Origin: Chrysophaeum taylorii
Taxonomy: Eukaryota > Sar > Pelagophyceae > Pelagomonadales > Pelagomonadaceae
DNA length: 64,000 bases
Assembly (NCBI GenBank): GCA_029834535.1
Contig: JAQMWT010000614.1
Span: forward strand, 1 to 64,000
Reading direction: 5' to 3'
The number at the start of each line of letters is the position of its first letter. Position 1 is the stretch's first letter. The position numbers and the translations under genes are program-made. Below the pieces are notes generated by a model. It was not told the DNA's origin and did not search any database. It saw only the letters and a program-made list of their open reading frames with translations. Shown here in pieces: positions 33,116 through 43,745 of the stretch.

Positions 33116-34228
33116 ATGCTGCGCCCCGCTCGATTACCGCTTCCGGCTCCCGCGCCGAAAAAAGGATGCGAGAGACAGCGCCCGCCACGAGCCGCCAACA
33201 TATTCAGCTTTGTCGTCGACGTGATTCGAATATCGGTCTGGGAAGAAGTCAGGCCGAGGGAAGTCGACGCAGCTATACGTCTATTGAAGAATGATGACTG
33301 GATGGCGGGCCAAAAAGGCAAAAAGTTGGTTTTCTGGAAGGGCGGCGATCAGCAAACCCGCGGCGAGAGCGCGGATCGCTTTTGGGGAACTAGTGCGAAT
33401 TCTGGATCCTGGCAAGCCTGCCGATAGCCAAGCCCTCCTCGCGAACCTGGTCGGCCGCCCGCTTCCGTCGAGTCGCGTCGATCAACGCTGGATGACGAAG
33501 CTCAACGCGGGGTTGGCTCCGGTTGTCGAATCCTCCGGCTTTCGAGCGAGGGAGGCCAAGGCCAAACGATGCGCCAAGATGACCCTACCGCTGCTACAGC
33601 TCGCGCGCGCGAGGCTGCTACAGCTCGCGCGCGCGAGGCTGACCCGGCTCCATCTTTAGATCCCGCGACGGCGGCGGCGCAGTCGGCGCCCGCGCTATCG
33701 GCGCCTTCTCACCAGCAGGCTTCCGTCACGGCGGTCAAGCTGCCTTTGCTACCAGACGATGTGCGCAGCTTCAACAAGCGCGCGACCGCCGTCGACGACG
33801 CCGCGGTTCACGATTTCGATGATGAGCGAGCGCTGGTCTTGCTGGTCAAGACCGAGTCTGTCGTGCAGGGCATGGCCACACGAGCCTTCATACATCAACT
33901 TCCGCAAGTCGCACAGCAGAGAGTCAACAGTGTTTCGCTGCGTACTCTGCGTCAAACTCGGCGCCGGCTTCGCACTTCAGTAGACCCGCCGTCCGTACGG
34001 GTCCATCCGCAGACAGCCGCGTCGCCACCGCCATCACCACCAGCGCCACTCGAGGCCATCCGCGCGGGCCCCAACGATAATGACTCGGTCTATCTCGAAA
34101 ATAAAACGCTCACTGTCGCCGTCGATTCGGTCGCCTACGGCAAGGACCTCAACTTCGTCCCAACTCCAGTTCGCCACATGCTCCATCCCTCCTTCCTCCT
34201 TGCCGCCGACACCGGGGCCCACGGTTGA
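33116..34228 (+). pseudogene. Degenerate Ala/Arg-rich ORFs, probably mobile-element derived
   Basis: Three overlapping plus-strand frames carry coherent protein-like pieces in sequence: ISVWEEVRPREVDAAIRLLK (about 33228), IAFGELVRILDPGKPADSQA (about 33375) and VKLPLLPDDVRSFNKRA (about 33735) with a long Pro/Ala-rich tail. A 24-bp tandem duplication (33593-33616 and 33617-33640) lies at the junction of two frames. The 219-codon frame 33569-34228 is the longest. No domain is recognised. The pattern suggests one former gag-like or DNA-binding protein now broken. Confidence 0.35.
33593..33640. repeat. 24-bp tandem duplication
   Basis: The 24-base unit beginning GCTACAGCTCGCGCG is perfectly duplicated head to tail. 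Its length is a multiple of three, so the frame is not changed by it alone. Confidence 0.9.
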
Positions 34229-34882
34229 GTCAATCTACGACGCTTTGGACGCGCACGAATATCAAACGACCTTTCGAGCCGCGGCGAGCCGGAACTGCAG
34301 GCCGGTTCAGCAGCGACAGCTGGAAGCGGGCACGAGCTGGTGCTGCGATCTACTTCGCCGTCCACAAGGAAAATCATGACGCCCCGGCATCCAGCGCGTC
34401 GGTACCCGGCAGCCGCTCCCGCGATCGCCACTCTGACTCCGAAAAACGGGCGGCGCAGTTCTCTCCTCGAGCGCGTGCTTGGACAGACGGGGCGCCGCGA
34501 CACGTTTGAGGTCATTCCGAATCGACGACGGGGGCCGCACCCTCGAACGCCCCGTCGGACGAACGTCCGCAGCCTCGGCCAAGCACAAAGCCCGCGGGTC
34601 CGGGGCCTCGTCTCGCTCCGCCAGGCTCCCGACCACCGATATCCGCCATTACCGCCAGATTTTTGGCAAAACCTGCGACCAGCAAGTCCCGGCTATCGAT
34701 CGCGAAAAATGGGGGTCCACCGCAGCTTCTTTTACTACAACAGCTGTGGGTCGATAGCCTGTTATGTTGTTCGGGAATTTGGAGCCCGCCGTGCGGTCGC
34801 CCGTCGGCGAGGCGTCAACCTTCCGCTATCGCTTGCCTCCCAAGCACACCCGCCGTGACGGCATTTCAGGCTACGACACGCG

Positions 34883-35497
34883 TTGAGTCCTTTCGACCCG
34901 CGAGCGCAGCAAACGCTGCCCTCATTGTTCCGTGCTGTTTTGGCGGCCGCCGAACGTTTAAGCTTCGCCGACGGTCGCCACGGCGGGCAGGCACGATTTG
35001 ATGACGGCGATTCGTCCGCATCCTCGGACGATGGCATCCGCGGCATCCAAGAGTACGCGGTTCGAGTTTCAACACGCTGCCCCGTCGATGATGATTCCGA
35101 GCGCGGTAGCGAGCAGGACGCCGCAATGCATGCGCCACTTGACGATTCGGGCGACGTAGACGGACCAAAGCCCGCCTTTCGTACCCCTCCGGAAGCCGTC
35201 TCCAGGACCACCGACCCACGCGGCGATCAGAGCGCGAGACCCGAAAGCACGCCACGGACCGCTGAACAGCTCAAACTACACGCGCAAATCGCCGCTTCAC
35301 CCACGAACCTTCGCGTGGAGCCCTTCTACTGCCCGCCGCTCGTGGCCGCCATATACCACACCGACAAGTCTAGAATACGCAGCACCTACGCGGAATCTCT
35401 CCTGCCGTCACAGCACGCTCGGGCGACCGACCCCCCGCCTGCCGGGGGGCCTTATCTTCGACGGCTCGTGACGCGTCTTTCCCCATTTCTGGAATGA
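34883..35497 (+). other. Possible protein-coding remnant, 204 codons
   Basis: An open frame with a non-repetitive, acidic middle (SSASSDDGIRGIQEYAVRVS) and a C-terminal part that reads like a folded protein (LRVEPFYCPPLVAAIYHTD). No family is recognised, and no start context or intron signal supports it. It probably continues the decayed coding region that begins near 33.1 kb. Confidence 0.3.
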
Positions 35498-37184
35498 CGT
35501 TAACTTTGCCTTTGAGTTTCGCCGAGAGGTGAACGCGGTCGGTCTTCATCGGCAAGAGCAGCAGCAGGGACGAAAGCGCCGCGGTTGTCGCACGATTTCG
35601 CGACTGCGACTCTCAGGCCCTGAGTCAGGACACTCGCGCGCCACCTACTCGCCTGGACTGCTTTTGTTCTGGATGCCATCGACGCCCGCGAGGTCGTCGA
35701 CGTCTTGACAGCAACCGGTCGCCGACACATACCCCAAGATGAACACCGTCCTCGTGCTACGACGCCTCCAGCTACTACTTCAGGCCGTAACCCTATGACT
35801 GATCCTCTTTTCGCTTCCATTGTCTCCCGTCTTCATTCATCAGCGTTCAACCACGTCCCTGGATGTCCCCGCGAGGGGCAGAAATCCCCCTGGACTTTCC
35901 ACACCGTCGCCAGTGACGCGCCGGTCACTAGGCACCGGTCCTCTTCCCCTCACTCTAGTCACCACTCTGAGCGATATGTCTGTGCAGCCTGAGGAACCCT
36001 TTTGCCCTATGACCCGGACGAGGCCTCGGGATCCTTATCCCCTCCAGGCACCACTCCCGTCTCCATACAACCCCCAAAACCTCCACGCACCTACGTCCTC
36101 CCTTTCGCAACCCCTCCTTTCAGCAGTCGGTACTGAAAACCCAAATAGCGTACGGTATCTGGCGCCGGTGGTGCACGGTCTACTCACACGACGACAAGTT
36201 TATTTTGCCAACAGCATCTCACCATAGGCAGCCCGTTGTTGCTATTGTTATTTTTGTTATTGTCCTGTTGTTTTCGGCTACACGCACGCGCGCGACGGGT
36301 ACTGGAGAAAATTTAGTCTGCTATCGAGAAATTGGGTGAGGAGGGGAAATCATTATGGACGTCGTCGTCGTCGTCGTCGTCCTCAGCGGGCCAGCTAGCG
36401 TTACACGCTGAGCATCGCGTTCGTCTATTGACGCGTTTTTTTGCTTCCGAGGAGGAACACGTGGGCCGAAACAAAAAACATGTCAGATTCCGCCAGGGCT
36501 CCTCTTGCCTGCCAGTATGGGCTCCTTCCTAAAACTCCACGTTTGCGTCCGTTCAAAATATTGACGCGCCCGCCGCTGTCGTCGGGAGTATCGAACCTTG
36601 AGACGGGCTTTGCTTGAAACGCACGCTCGTGTAAAAACTACTGCCACTCTGTCGTCCCGGATCCTCTATTCTGGCCATCTGAGGAGCCCCAAGCCAGTGT
36701 GGAGGAGTTAGTTGCAAAAAATCCTCAAGGCTGGGAGGAGTTGCACTCATGCCATAAAAATAATTATGATGATGATAGTGCGGTAGCGGTCGTGCGGGTC
36801 TGTCTCTGAACTAAGCTCCAGACTCTCCTTCAACACACACAAAGTCGTATTGGTTCTACCGTCTCTTTTGTTCTGCTCCATGCCATTTTTGTTGCATGCT
36901 CTCCACGTGCTTGTTTCTCTTTGGTGCCCCCCCCCCCCGTCTTCCTTTGCTTTCTCCTTCTTCGCCGTCCTATTTTTTCTTTCTTTCCGTTTCTCTCCCT
37001 TCCGCCGAGCGATCATTTCTCTGAGCAGCCTGGGAGGAGTAAATGATGACAAGATGAAGAAGATTTGCTAACCGTAATAATGAAAATAAGAAGAAGAATG
37101 CAAGCTGGCGCGTGGATCGTGGTGCAATGCAAATCTGTTTATTATCAATGGAAGTAGTCAGCATCGCATCCGTGGAAGAGGAGG
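35498..37184. other. Intergenic, microsatellites only
   Basis: About 1.7 kb. It contains a (GTC)n tract at about 36360-36383, a C-run near 36930 and stop-rich frames. Nothing recognised. The last part is the 3' flank of the histidine kinase gene. Confidence 0.5.
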
Positions 37185-39401
37185 TCACTCGGCGGCGAAA
37201 GCAGGAAGGGGAGGTGGGAAGAGGGTCTCGTTTGATGACTGAGCTAAGCGTCGTTTGAAGCCGTCCTGAAGCACGGGGAAGAGGGACTTTGGGAGAGGCT
37301 TTCCGAGACTGCAGTGGGCGCCGAGGTCGATGTGCCTTTTTGTGGCACCGTCGTCGCCGCTTGCCGAGACGATGAGTCCCCTGTAGCTGTGCTGCTTGAG
37401 GTAGCTGATCATGGTGCCGCCCAACAGGAAGCCTCCTTTACTTTGGAGGTTTTCGTCGACGGAGACGAGGGTATTCGGGCCGGGGAGGTTGTTGCGCATT
37501 GCTTCGAGCGCTTCTTCGACCGTGTTGTACTCCTTGAAGGAGGGTTTGTTGTCTTTGAATGCTGCCGTGAACTTGCGAACAATCATCTTGCGGATGAGTT
37601 CGCTGTCTTCGATGAGATGGACCTCGGAGACGAGCGGCAGGAAGACGGCATTGTTATTATTATTATTATTATTATTATCCCTCGCGCGGTGTTGCTTGGA
37701 CTTAACAACGACCCTGCACGGCATCTGGAAGCGAATGTCGGTGTGACCACCGGAGGACTCGTCGTCGCGGCCGTCGTCGTCGTCGTCGAGCATCATCGTC
37801 TTGGAGCTTTCGAGCCAGATCCGGCCGTTGATCGCGCGCAGGAAGAGGCCGCAGCTGCTCAATCCGAGTCCCGTGCCGCGCGCGTCGGCGGATATGACGT
37901 CGCTCTCGAAGAGGTACTCGCGCGCGGCCTCGGGAACGCCGTGGCCGGTGTCGTAGACGGCGAAGACTATTGACGCGGAAGAGACGCCGCAGACGGCGAT
38001 TTCGATGTGGCCGCGCGTCGTGTACTTGGACGAGTTGTTAAACAAGTGAGTAAAGACGTGATTCGCAACGTAAGAGTCCAACTCGATCGCCGTCGACGGA
38101 CATACGACGCGGATCTCGACGCCGTGTTTGACCTGGAGGCGCACGTTGGACGCGAGACCCTCGAGCCACTCTTTCAAATCGACCACTTGCAAATTGGAGG
38201 TCGCGTCGTACGTCTGCTTGAACATGTTGTAGAGCGAGAGGCGGGTGTGGATGAGCTGGTTCGCCTCGTTTAACAAGAGCTTGGCGGCCGAGACCTCGGT
38301 CTTGAGTTCGGTGCTGCCGTCGAGGCACTCGTACACCTGGTCCAAAACGGCAGCGCTTGCGGTAAACTTGTTCCGGAGCTCGTGCGCGAACTGCGACAAT
38401 ACCTTCCGCTGGACTTCGAGCTCTTTCCGTTTTTGTTCCAAATCCTTCGCGTCCGTCGCGTCGGTCACGGACAAGACGCGCACGCGCCGGCGCATCTCGA
38501 CGCTCACCCTGGCCTTTCTGCCGCTCCGCAAGTCGAGGACGGCGGCCGACGACGACGACGCGAGAAGGGTTTCGAGAGCCGAAGGATCGGCCGCGAGCCT
38601 CTCGGGGGGTTTGCCGACGACGCTTTCCCCAAAATAATGATCGCAGGCCTTGCTCGCACGCACGACGACCCCCGACAAATCAACAACCAACCTCAACGCG
38701 TGGTCGTCGTCGTCGTCTTCCTTAGCGCTCAGCAACGACGGGACGATGTTGGCCACGATTACCAGCACCTCGCTCGCTCGCTCGAGGCTCGCGCGCGACG
38801 CCGTCTGGCCGCTGTACAACACGATGATCGAGAGGTCGTTCGAAATCCGCACGCCCCCATAACTCGTCAGCCAGGGCTCATCGGTGACGAGCTTGGACTC
38901 GCGAGTCCTAACGTCCCCCGAGAGATCTTCGACGACGAGCGCGTCGCCCGGCGTGGGGTTCAACGGGCACACGGCGTCGCACTTGTCGCAATTCTCCTCA
39001 CCCAGGACCAGCGTGCCGTACCACGCGAGAAAGTACTGCGCGTCGCCCGGCGGCTCGTACGTCAACGCCGCTGACATCGTCGTCGTCCTCCCAGCATCGC
39101 TGGCCTTGTCGAAGACGCTCTTCAGAAGCGCCTCGACCACGTCGTCGTCGTAAACGAACAGCGAGTACTTGACGCGCGCGAGGTGATTGACCATCGCCTT
39201 GAACCTCGGTGCTCCACGACTCGCGCTCATTGCATCGCGCGTGGGTGTGATTCTCATGGGCCCCATTGAAGCCTTACCAAAATTCATTATGTTAGTAGGA
39301 TTTCGAGTTTTCTTTTTCAGCGACACGCTGGCGCACGATTTTTCGAGGAGGTTCATGCACATCCTTTCTTGCCCATCAATTGATCTCATAACATACTCCA
39401 C
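37185..39401 (-). CDS. Hybrid sensor histidine kinase with receiver domain
   Basis: Up to 738 residues in one frame; the true start may be the Met at 39287 or later. An N-terminal sensory region contains a PAS/GAF-like segment (about residues 225-315). The dimerisation/phosphoacceptor H-box is SQFAHELRNKF, with the phosphorylated His at about residue 340 (codon 38382-38384). The ATPase domain has the N-box HLFNNSSKYT, G1 VYDTGHGVP and G2 GTGLGLSSCG. An Asp-rich linker and a poly-Asn tract (encoded by an ATT repeat at about 37650-37678) connect to a C-terminal receiver domain with an acidic start (HLIEDSE), a phospho-acceptor Asp in VSVDENL and the conserved Lys in LGKPLP. The order is that of a phosphorelay hybrid kinase. 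There is no transmembrane segment, so it is probably cytosolic. The stimulus is unknown. Confidence 0.9.
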   Translation of the reverse strand: MEYVMRSIDGQERMCMNLLEKSCASVSLKKKTRNPTNIMNFGKASMGPMRITPTRDAMSASRGAPRFKAMVNHLARVKYSLFVYDDDVVEALLKSVFDKASDAGRTTTMSAALTYEPPGDAQYFLAWYGTLVLGEENCDKCDAVCPLNPTPGDALVVEDLSGDVRTRESKLVTDEPWLTSYGGVRISNDLSIIVLYSGQTASRASLERASEVLVIVANIVPSLLSAKEDDDDDHALRLVVDLSGVVVRASKACDHYFGESVVGKPPERLAADPSALETLLASSSSAAVLDLRSGRKARVSVEMRRRVRVLSVTDATDAKDLEQKRKELEVQRKVLSQFAHELRNKFTASAAVLDQVYECLDGSTELKTEVSAAKLLLNEANQLIHTRLSLYNMFKQTYDATSNLQVVDLKEWLEGLASNVRLQVKHGVEIRVVCPSTAIELDSYVANHVFTHLFNNSSKYTTRGHIEIAVCGVSSASIVFAVYDTGHGVPEAAREYLFESDVISADARGTGLGLSSCGLFLRAINGRIWLESSKTMMLDDDDDGRDDESSGGHTDIRFQMPCRVVVKSKQHRARDNNNNNNNNNAVFLPLVSEVHLIEDSELIRKMIVRKFTAAFKDNKPSFKEYNTVEEALEAMRNNLPGPNTLVSVDENLQSKGGFLLGGTMISYLKQHSYRGLIVSASGDDGATKRHIDLGAHCSLGKPLPKSLFPVLQDGFKRRLAQSSNETLFPPPLPAFAAE

Positions 39402-39849
39402 TTCACTTCATCTTCACTTCAAAATAACAACGGACGCGGAAAACAAAATTTCAATAACCGCTCAAAGACACGGCAACCAAGCACACCCCCCCCTTCTTGC
39501 TTACCAGTCGACCTTTTTTGAAGACTTTTGGGCTATATATGCGTTGGGTATGTATGACCGCGCCTAATAATTGTCCGAGAAACCTACATTTGGGATTTTA
39601 CAGCATTGTAGGCTGAACGTCAATTTAGCCAAACGCGGCATATATTGTTAGATTTAATTATTAGACTACTGCTGGAATGGGGCGTTATTAGACTAAGGGA
39701 ATGACGTAGGGATACTAGATACGTGGTGCAGGGGTAAGTGTCATCACACGGGTGCTGGAAAAGAAAGAAAAAGGAAAAAGAGGTAAGTAAGTACCAGGTG
39801 CTGGAAAAGAAAGAAAAAAAGGAAAAAAAATAAAAGGGGTGAGGTGACG

Positions 39850-40810
39850 TCAAGAGAGGTCAGGAGAGGCAGTATCATGAAATGTTCTGGCATAAAATGA
39901 CTGGAGATGATGGCATGATAAATCAGGACGTGAGATAGCGAGCACGAAGCCGAAGGAAGGGGCGGGCGTCCGTCCTGCGGGTGAAGATATCGCTAAGATT
40001 GTCAAGACGGGGAATGTGTTGGAGGTCAATGATTTTGTTGCGGTGATATTCTGACGTGCTATATTAAAGCGGAAGGTCAATGTGACGGGTACGTCGAGTC
40101 ATGCATTGAAGCCGGACTAGGGTCTCGGTGGTGCGGTTATCGACATACATAGGAACAGTGTGACGAGGCAGATCAAAGTCGTCACAAAGTTTGAGAAGCC
40201 AGGAAAGTTCAGCAGTGGCCGAATAGAGAGCGAGCAACTCGGCTTCAAAGGATGATGTTCATCATCATCTCTAGGAGTTACCAAGCAGAAAACAGTAGCC
40301 AGATGTAGAATGACGATCATCAGGGTTGTCGGCCCAGCTGGAGTCGGAATAACCACAGAGACGAAGGTTAGAATCGCGACCAAGAACGAGGGCAAGAGCG
40401 TGTGGCTCGAGGCGTGCCAGTGTGGCTTACCGGGATTGTCCGTAAAACGCGCACACTGATTAACATTCCAAGTGATGTCGGGGCGCGTGTCATAACAGAA
40501 ATAAACAAGACACAACCAACAATACGACGAAAAGGGATGCAAGCCATATAAAGTTGATCGGGGGAACCGTCTGCAGGACATTCAGCCGCAGAAAGACGAA
40601 GACCTTTTGGAGCGGGAGTCAATTATTCGGGTTTACTGTTAATGAAGCGATGTTCCGTGAGAAGTTCACGGATAGCGCGTGATTGGTCGATAGCGATCGT
40701 ACGACGTGCGCGATCACGCGTGATGCGAAGACCAACGTAAGTTTGGAGATCGAGTTCGTTGACATCGGAAAAAGCTTTGAAACGCAGCTTAGCCGCGGCT
40801 GGGCCTACCT
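39850..40810 (-). pseudogene. Ty1/copia-type RT C-terminus and RNase H fragment
   Basis: On the minus strand, VNELDLQTYVGLRITRDRA and AIDQSRAIRELL (about 40770-40650) match the end of the copia reverse transcriptase, where a YLGIEVxR-type block is normal. After a break, PFRRIVGCVLFISVMTRAP with RPDITWNVNQCARF, and blocks in shifted frames such as the GYSDSSWADN type, match the connection and RNase H region. At least four frame changes and several stops make it dead. No integrase, protease or gag is present, so it is a 3' fragment only. Confidence 0.7.
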
Positions 40811-41159
40811 CAACGACGAGGAGCGGGCCGCCGTCAATGCTGCCGTCATGGACACTGCCTACGGTCGCCTCGCGTCGCCCGAGGGCTGGCCAATCGACTT
40901 GGAAACGACGGTGGAGGAGCCGCGCCCACGGCGGCCGCTGCCGCCGCCGCTGCCCGTCGTCGTCGTCACGTCGCAGTCGCAGCCGCAGCAGCACGGCGAG
41001 CCCAGGTCCCCGGTACAGGGCGCTCGTAGACGTGGCCGCGAGAGCCAGAAGGGTTCGTCGCCATTCCGGCCCACGGGCAGGGCTCGGCAGGATGATGATT
41101 TGGATGACGATGGTCGTCGTCAGGCATTTTGCGTTAAGAGGGCCAGAGTGGCAAGTTGA
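40795..41159 (+). other. Plus-strand Pro/Gln-rich coding-like piece inside the insertion
   Basis: A frame on the opposite strand to the copia fragment reads GWAYLNDEERAAVNAAVMDT and then a Pro/Val-rich and Gln-rich low-complexity stretch. The first part looks like genuine protein, so a second sequence of different origin is joined here to the copia fragment. No family is recognised. Confidence 0.3.
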
Positions 41160-41318
41160 GGCGTGACGCGACAGATATAAACTGCATGCGGTTTCTAGCG
41201 TTAGGTAGGGTCCGAGGATGGATGACGTCATTCACAGTATGTCCTAACACAATCCCCCCAAACCTCTGCCTAAATCTAACAATATATGCCGCGTTTGCCT
41301 CCTAATTGACGTTCAGCC

Positions 41319-42088
41319 TTATTAGGGGTTTCTCTCCGCTGAATTGGTAAGAGACTCGGGGTTAGCACGAGGAATGTATGTACACATGGTGAGCTGACGT
41401 GGCGGAACGGGAACCTATTTATTCCCCCCAAATTTGGTCTCGGTGTGTGTGCGGAAGGGTTGTTCTTAGCTTGGGAAGGTGTGAGTGCCAGAGTTGGTCC
41501 AGGAGCCCCGTGGTTGGTACCGGATGAACCTCGAGGGTAACCCCCGAGCGCGAGGGGGGAGCGAAGAGACGAAGTGCGAGCACGTTAAATGTAGACTGCT
41601 ACGAGGGGGGGGGGCGCGAACGTGAGCACGCATGGCGGCGTGGAGCACCTTCACCTTGGCACGCGCTGTGCCGTGGGGCATCGTCATGTCCGAAGGGCAT
41701 TCGTAGAAGTCGACACGTTCGTCGTACGAGTTGAGCAATTGGGCTGGCCCACAAGAAGTAAGTACGGGCACTTCCTGCGCCACACGTCAGAGCCTGCCTC
41801 GGAGTCGCACGAAGAGCCCCCCGAGGATCTCAGACGAGCTGTCTGTCGCCTAGCGATCCTCGTACGTAACGTCCGTATCCGTAAAGCCTTTTGGCGGCAG
41901 CGTGCCGACGTGCCGTGCCGTTTCCGGGTGGCACGGTACAGGTAATTTTTCTCATAGCGCGCCCCAAGGTTGGAAATAAGAACGACGAATGCCGTGTCGA
42001 TACGTTCCGAAACGGCAACTGACTGACTAGCAAAATATCAGGCGTCGTCTCCGACGATTGATCACCGACACCGCGAGGAATTCTACGA
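41319..42088. other. Intergenic, nothing recognised
   Basis: About 770 bp between the insertion and the sulfotransferase-like gene, with a G-run at about 41605-41613 and no convincing gene. Confidence 0.5.
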
Positions 42089-43228
42089 CTAGGAGGAAAC
42101 AAAGTGGATGAGTGCGTTCAAATCGGTTTCTTCGGATATAGTGTACCCCAGGGGCTCGGCGGCCCGTTTCAGCACGGCCCACGACTGTAAGCGGCGATCG
42201 TTTCCTATCGCGAGCCACGCCGCCCTCGCCGAAGGCGACTCGGGGTCCGAGGGCCAGAGCACGTCCGTTCCTCTCGCGACGGGGGCGGCGTGTTTGTTGC
42301 GTTTGAAGTGGCCCGCGAGGCGCGACTGGAAAGCGCAGTCGATCGCGGCGTCGGTTGCCCTCAAGCCGGCAAAAGAGATCGCTCTACGAAGCTCTGTCGA
42401 TCGCGTCCGATGGTCCACGAGATCTTCGAAGCGTAAGAGCAAGTAAGTGCCATAGCCGTGAGCGTCGATCCAGTCCTGGTACTGGCTCTGGCCTCGGCGC
42501 CACATGCGAGCCCAGTTTTTCGCGAGGCGCGGCGCGCTGTCCCTCCAGCGCTCGACCCACTCGGCTCGGGCCTCGACGATCAACCTACCGCGGTCGTCGT
42601 AGGGTGCCGTCGCATTGTGGCCTCTGAAGAACCCAAACTGGACCCACGCCCAGATCGCAGAGAAGGGGTGACGTACGAGCATGATCACTTTTCTTATTTC
42701 TCCGCCGCACTTGCCGAACGTCAGGACCCCGCAACTCTTGTTTGCCGCCATCAAATATCCCAACATGTTCGAGTGTGCCTTGATGACGGCGTACCGGCCA
42801 CAGTCAGCCCGCGTCTCGATCTCGCCAAGCTCGCCGGGCATCAATTCCGCGATCGATTTGTCCTCGTAAGCCGAGCCGGTGTAAATTCTCGTCGCTTCTT
42901 CGAGAAGCGCCCGCATCAACGTGTTTCCCGACCCGGGAAACGACCACAGCAACGGTGCCACGCGCTGCTGCTGCTGCTGCTCGGCGTAACGTCGCCTGGA
43001 TTCTTCGACGCACCAAGTGCGGTGACTTCCGAGTCTTTCGACTGTTAGTCGCCTCGCGCGCTCAATCATTTGAACGGCGATCGACACGCCCGGCTCCACG
43101 TCCGTGCTCGCGTACGCGCGCCGAGCGTTTGCGACGAGTGCGGTGTCGCACTGGGCCGACACGCTCATGATGACCACCGCCGCCGCCAAGATCATCATCA
43201 TCATCATCATCATCATCATCTGTGGCAA
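42089..43228 (-). CDS. Secretory-pathway sulfotransferase (WSCD-like)
   Basis: A 379-residue protein. After a signal sequence that begins with nine consecutive methionines from a CAT repeat, the first PAPS-binding loop is PLLWSFPGSGNTLMRALLEE (about residues 90-110) and the second is KVIMLVRHPFSAIWAWVQF (about 180-197), with the conserved Arg and following Ser/Ala pattern of cytosolic and Golgi sulfotransferases. The overall pattern is closest to WSCD-type proteins, which transfer sulfate to carbohydrates in the Golgi. Later YGTYLLLRFEDLVDHRT is the usual LRYEDL segment. It is probably involved in sulfating surface polysaccharides; the acceptor is unknown. Intact and intronless. Confidence 0.85.
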   Translation of the reverse strand: MPQMMMMMMMMMILAAAVVIMSVSAQCDTALVANARRAYASTDVEPGVSIAVQMIERARRLTVERLGSHRTWCVEESRRRYAEQQQQQRVAPLLWSFPGSGNTLMRALLEEATRIYTGSAYEDKSIAELMPGELGEIETRADCGRYAVIKAHSNMLGYLMAANKSCGVLTFGKCGGEIRKVIMLVRHPFSAIWAWVQFGFFRGHNATAPYDDRGRLIVEARAEWVERWRDSAPRLAKNWARMWRRGQSQYQDWIDAHGYGTYLLLRFEDLVDHRTRSTELRRAISFAGLRATDAAIDCAFQSRLAGHFKRNKHAAPVARGTDVLWPSDPESPSARAAWLAIGNDRRLQSWAVLKRAAEPLGYTISEETDLNALIHFVSS

Positions 43229-43745
43229 TATCTCCGCGCGTCTTCATTCATTAATTACCCTCTCTCTTGTCCCCTATATATATTGTGCCTTTTTAAAAGC
43301 CTCGTTCGTCACGCTGCTAGTGGGTCAGAATACGACGTCCGAGAAGCTTGGTAGGTCGGAAAGCCAGAAGAAGATTGGCGGGTGCCTTTTTTTGCCACCG
43401 GTGACAACGACGACGCAATGGTGCGCTGAATTAATAATAAGGAATCGGCGGGGGCGCGCCGCGAGGATGGCACGACGAACGACTAAAGTGAAATGGAAAG
43501 CATCTTAGGACCTTGGAGGTCTTATTACGGTTCAGCAAGAAGTTCATTCCGCTACGCAACTACTACTGGCTATGGACTGTCGCGTTGACTCGGCTCCTCG
43601 ATGTCCTTACCTTAAAAAAAAACGACGACGACGACGAAAGCCGTTTGTTTGTTTTCGTTGTTGTCGTATAACAAGAAGAAAAGACGACGCGACAGACTGA
43701 CTGACTGACTACCCCCCCCCCCTCGACAGCGCCCAAACAGCACTT
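43229..43745. other. Intergenic, nothing recognised
   Basis: About 515 bp containing an A-run with GAC repeats (about 43614-43636) and a C-run near 43712. It should hold the promoter of the sulfotransferase-like gene and the terminator of the 388-residue gene. Confidence 0.5.

Larger units (their letters stand above)
39610..41318. mobile_element. 1.7-kb insertion bounded by ~47-bp inverted repeats
   Basis: The sequence at 39610-39655 (AGGCTGAACGTCAATT ... GGCATATATTGTTAGATTTA) recurs inverted at 41273-41318, with one short gap and a few mismatches. Within it, TGTTAG at 39648 and CTAACA at about 41277-41282 look like the inner ends of an LTR element. The interior carries a decayed Ty1/copia reverse transcriptase-RNase H fragment (minus, 39850-40800) and a different plus-strand Pro-rich segment. 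No clear target-site duplication was found. It could be a nonautonomous DNA transposon that captured a copia fragment, or nested insertions. Confidence 0.7.
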
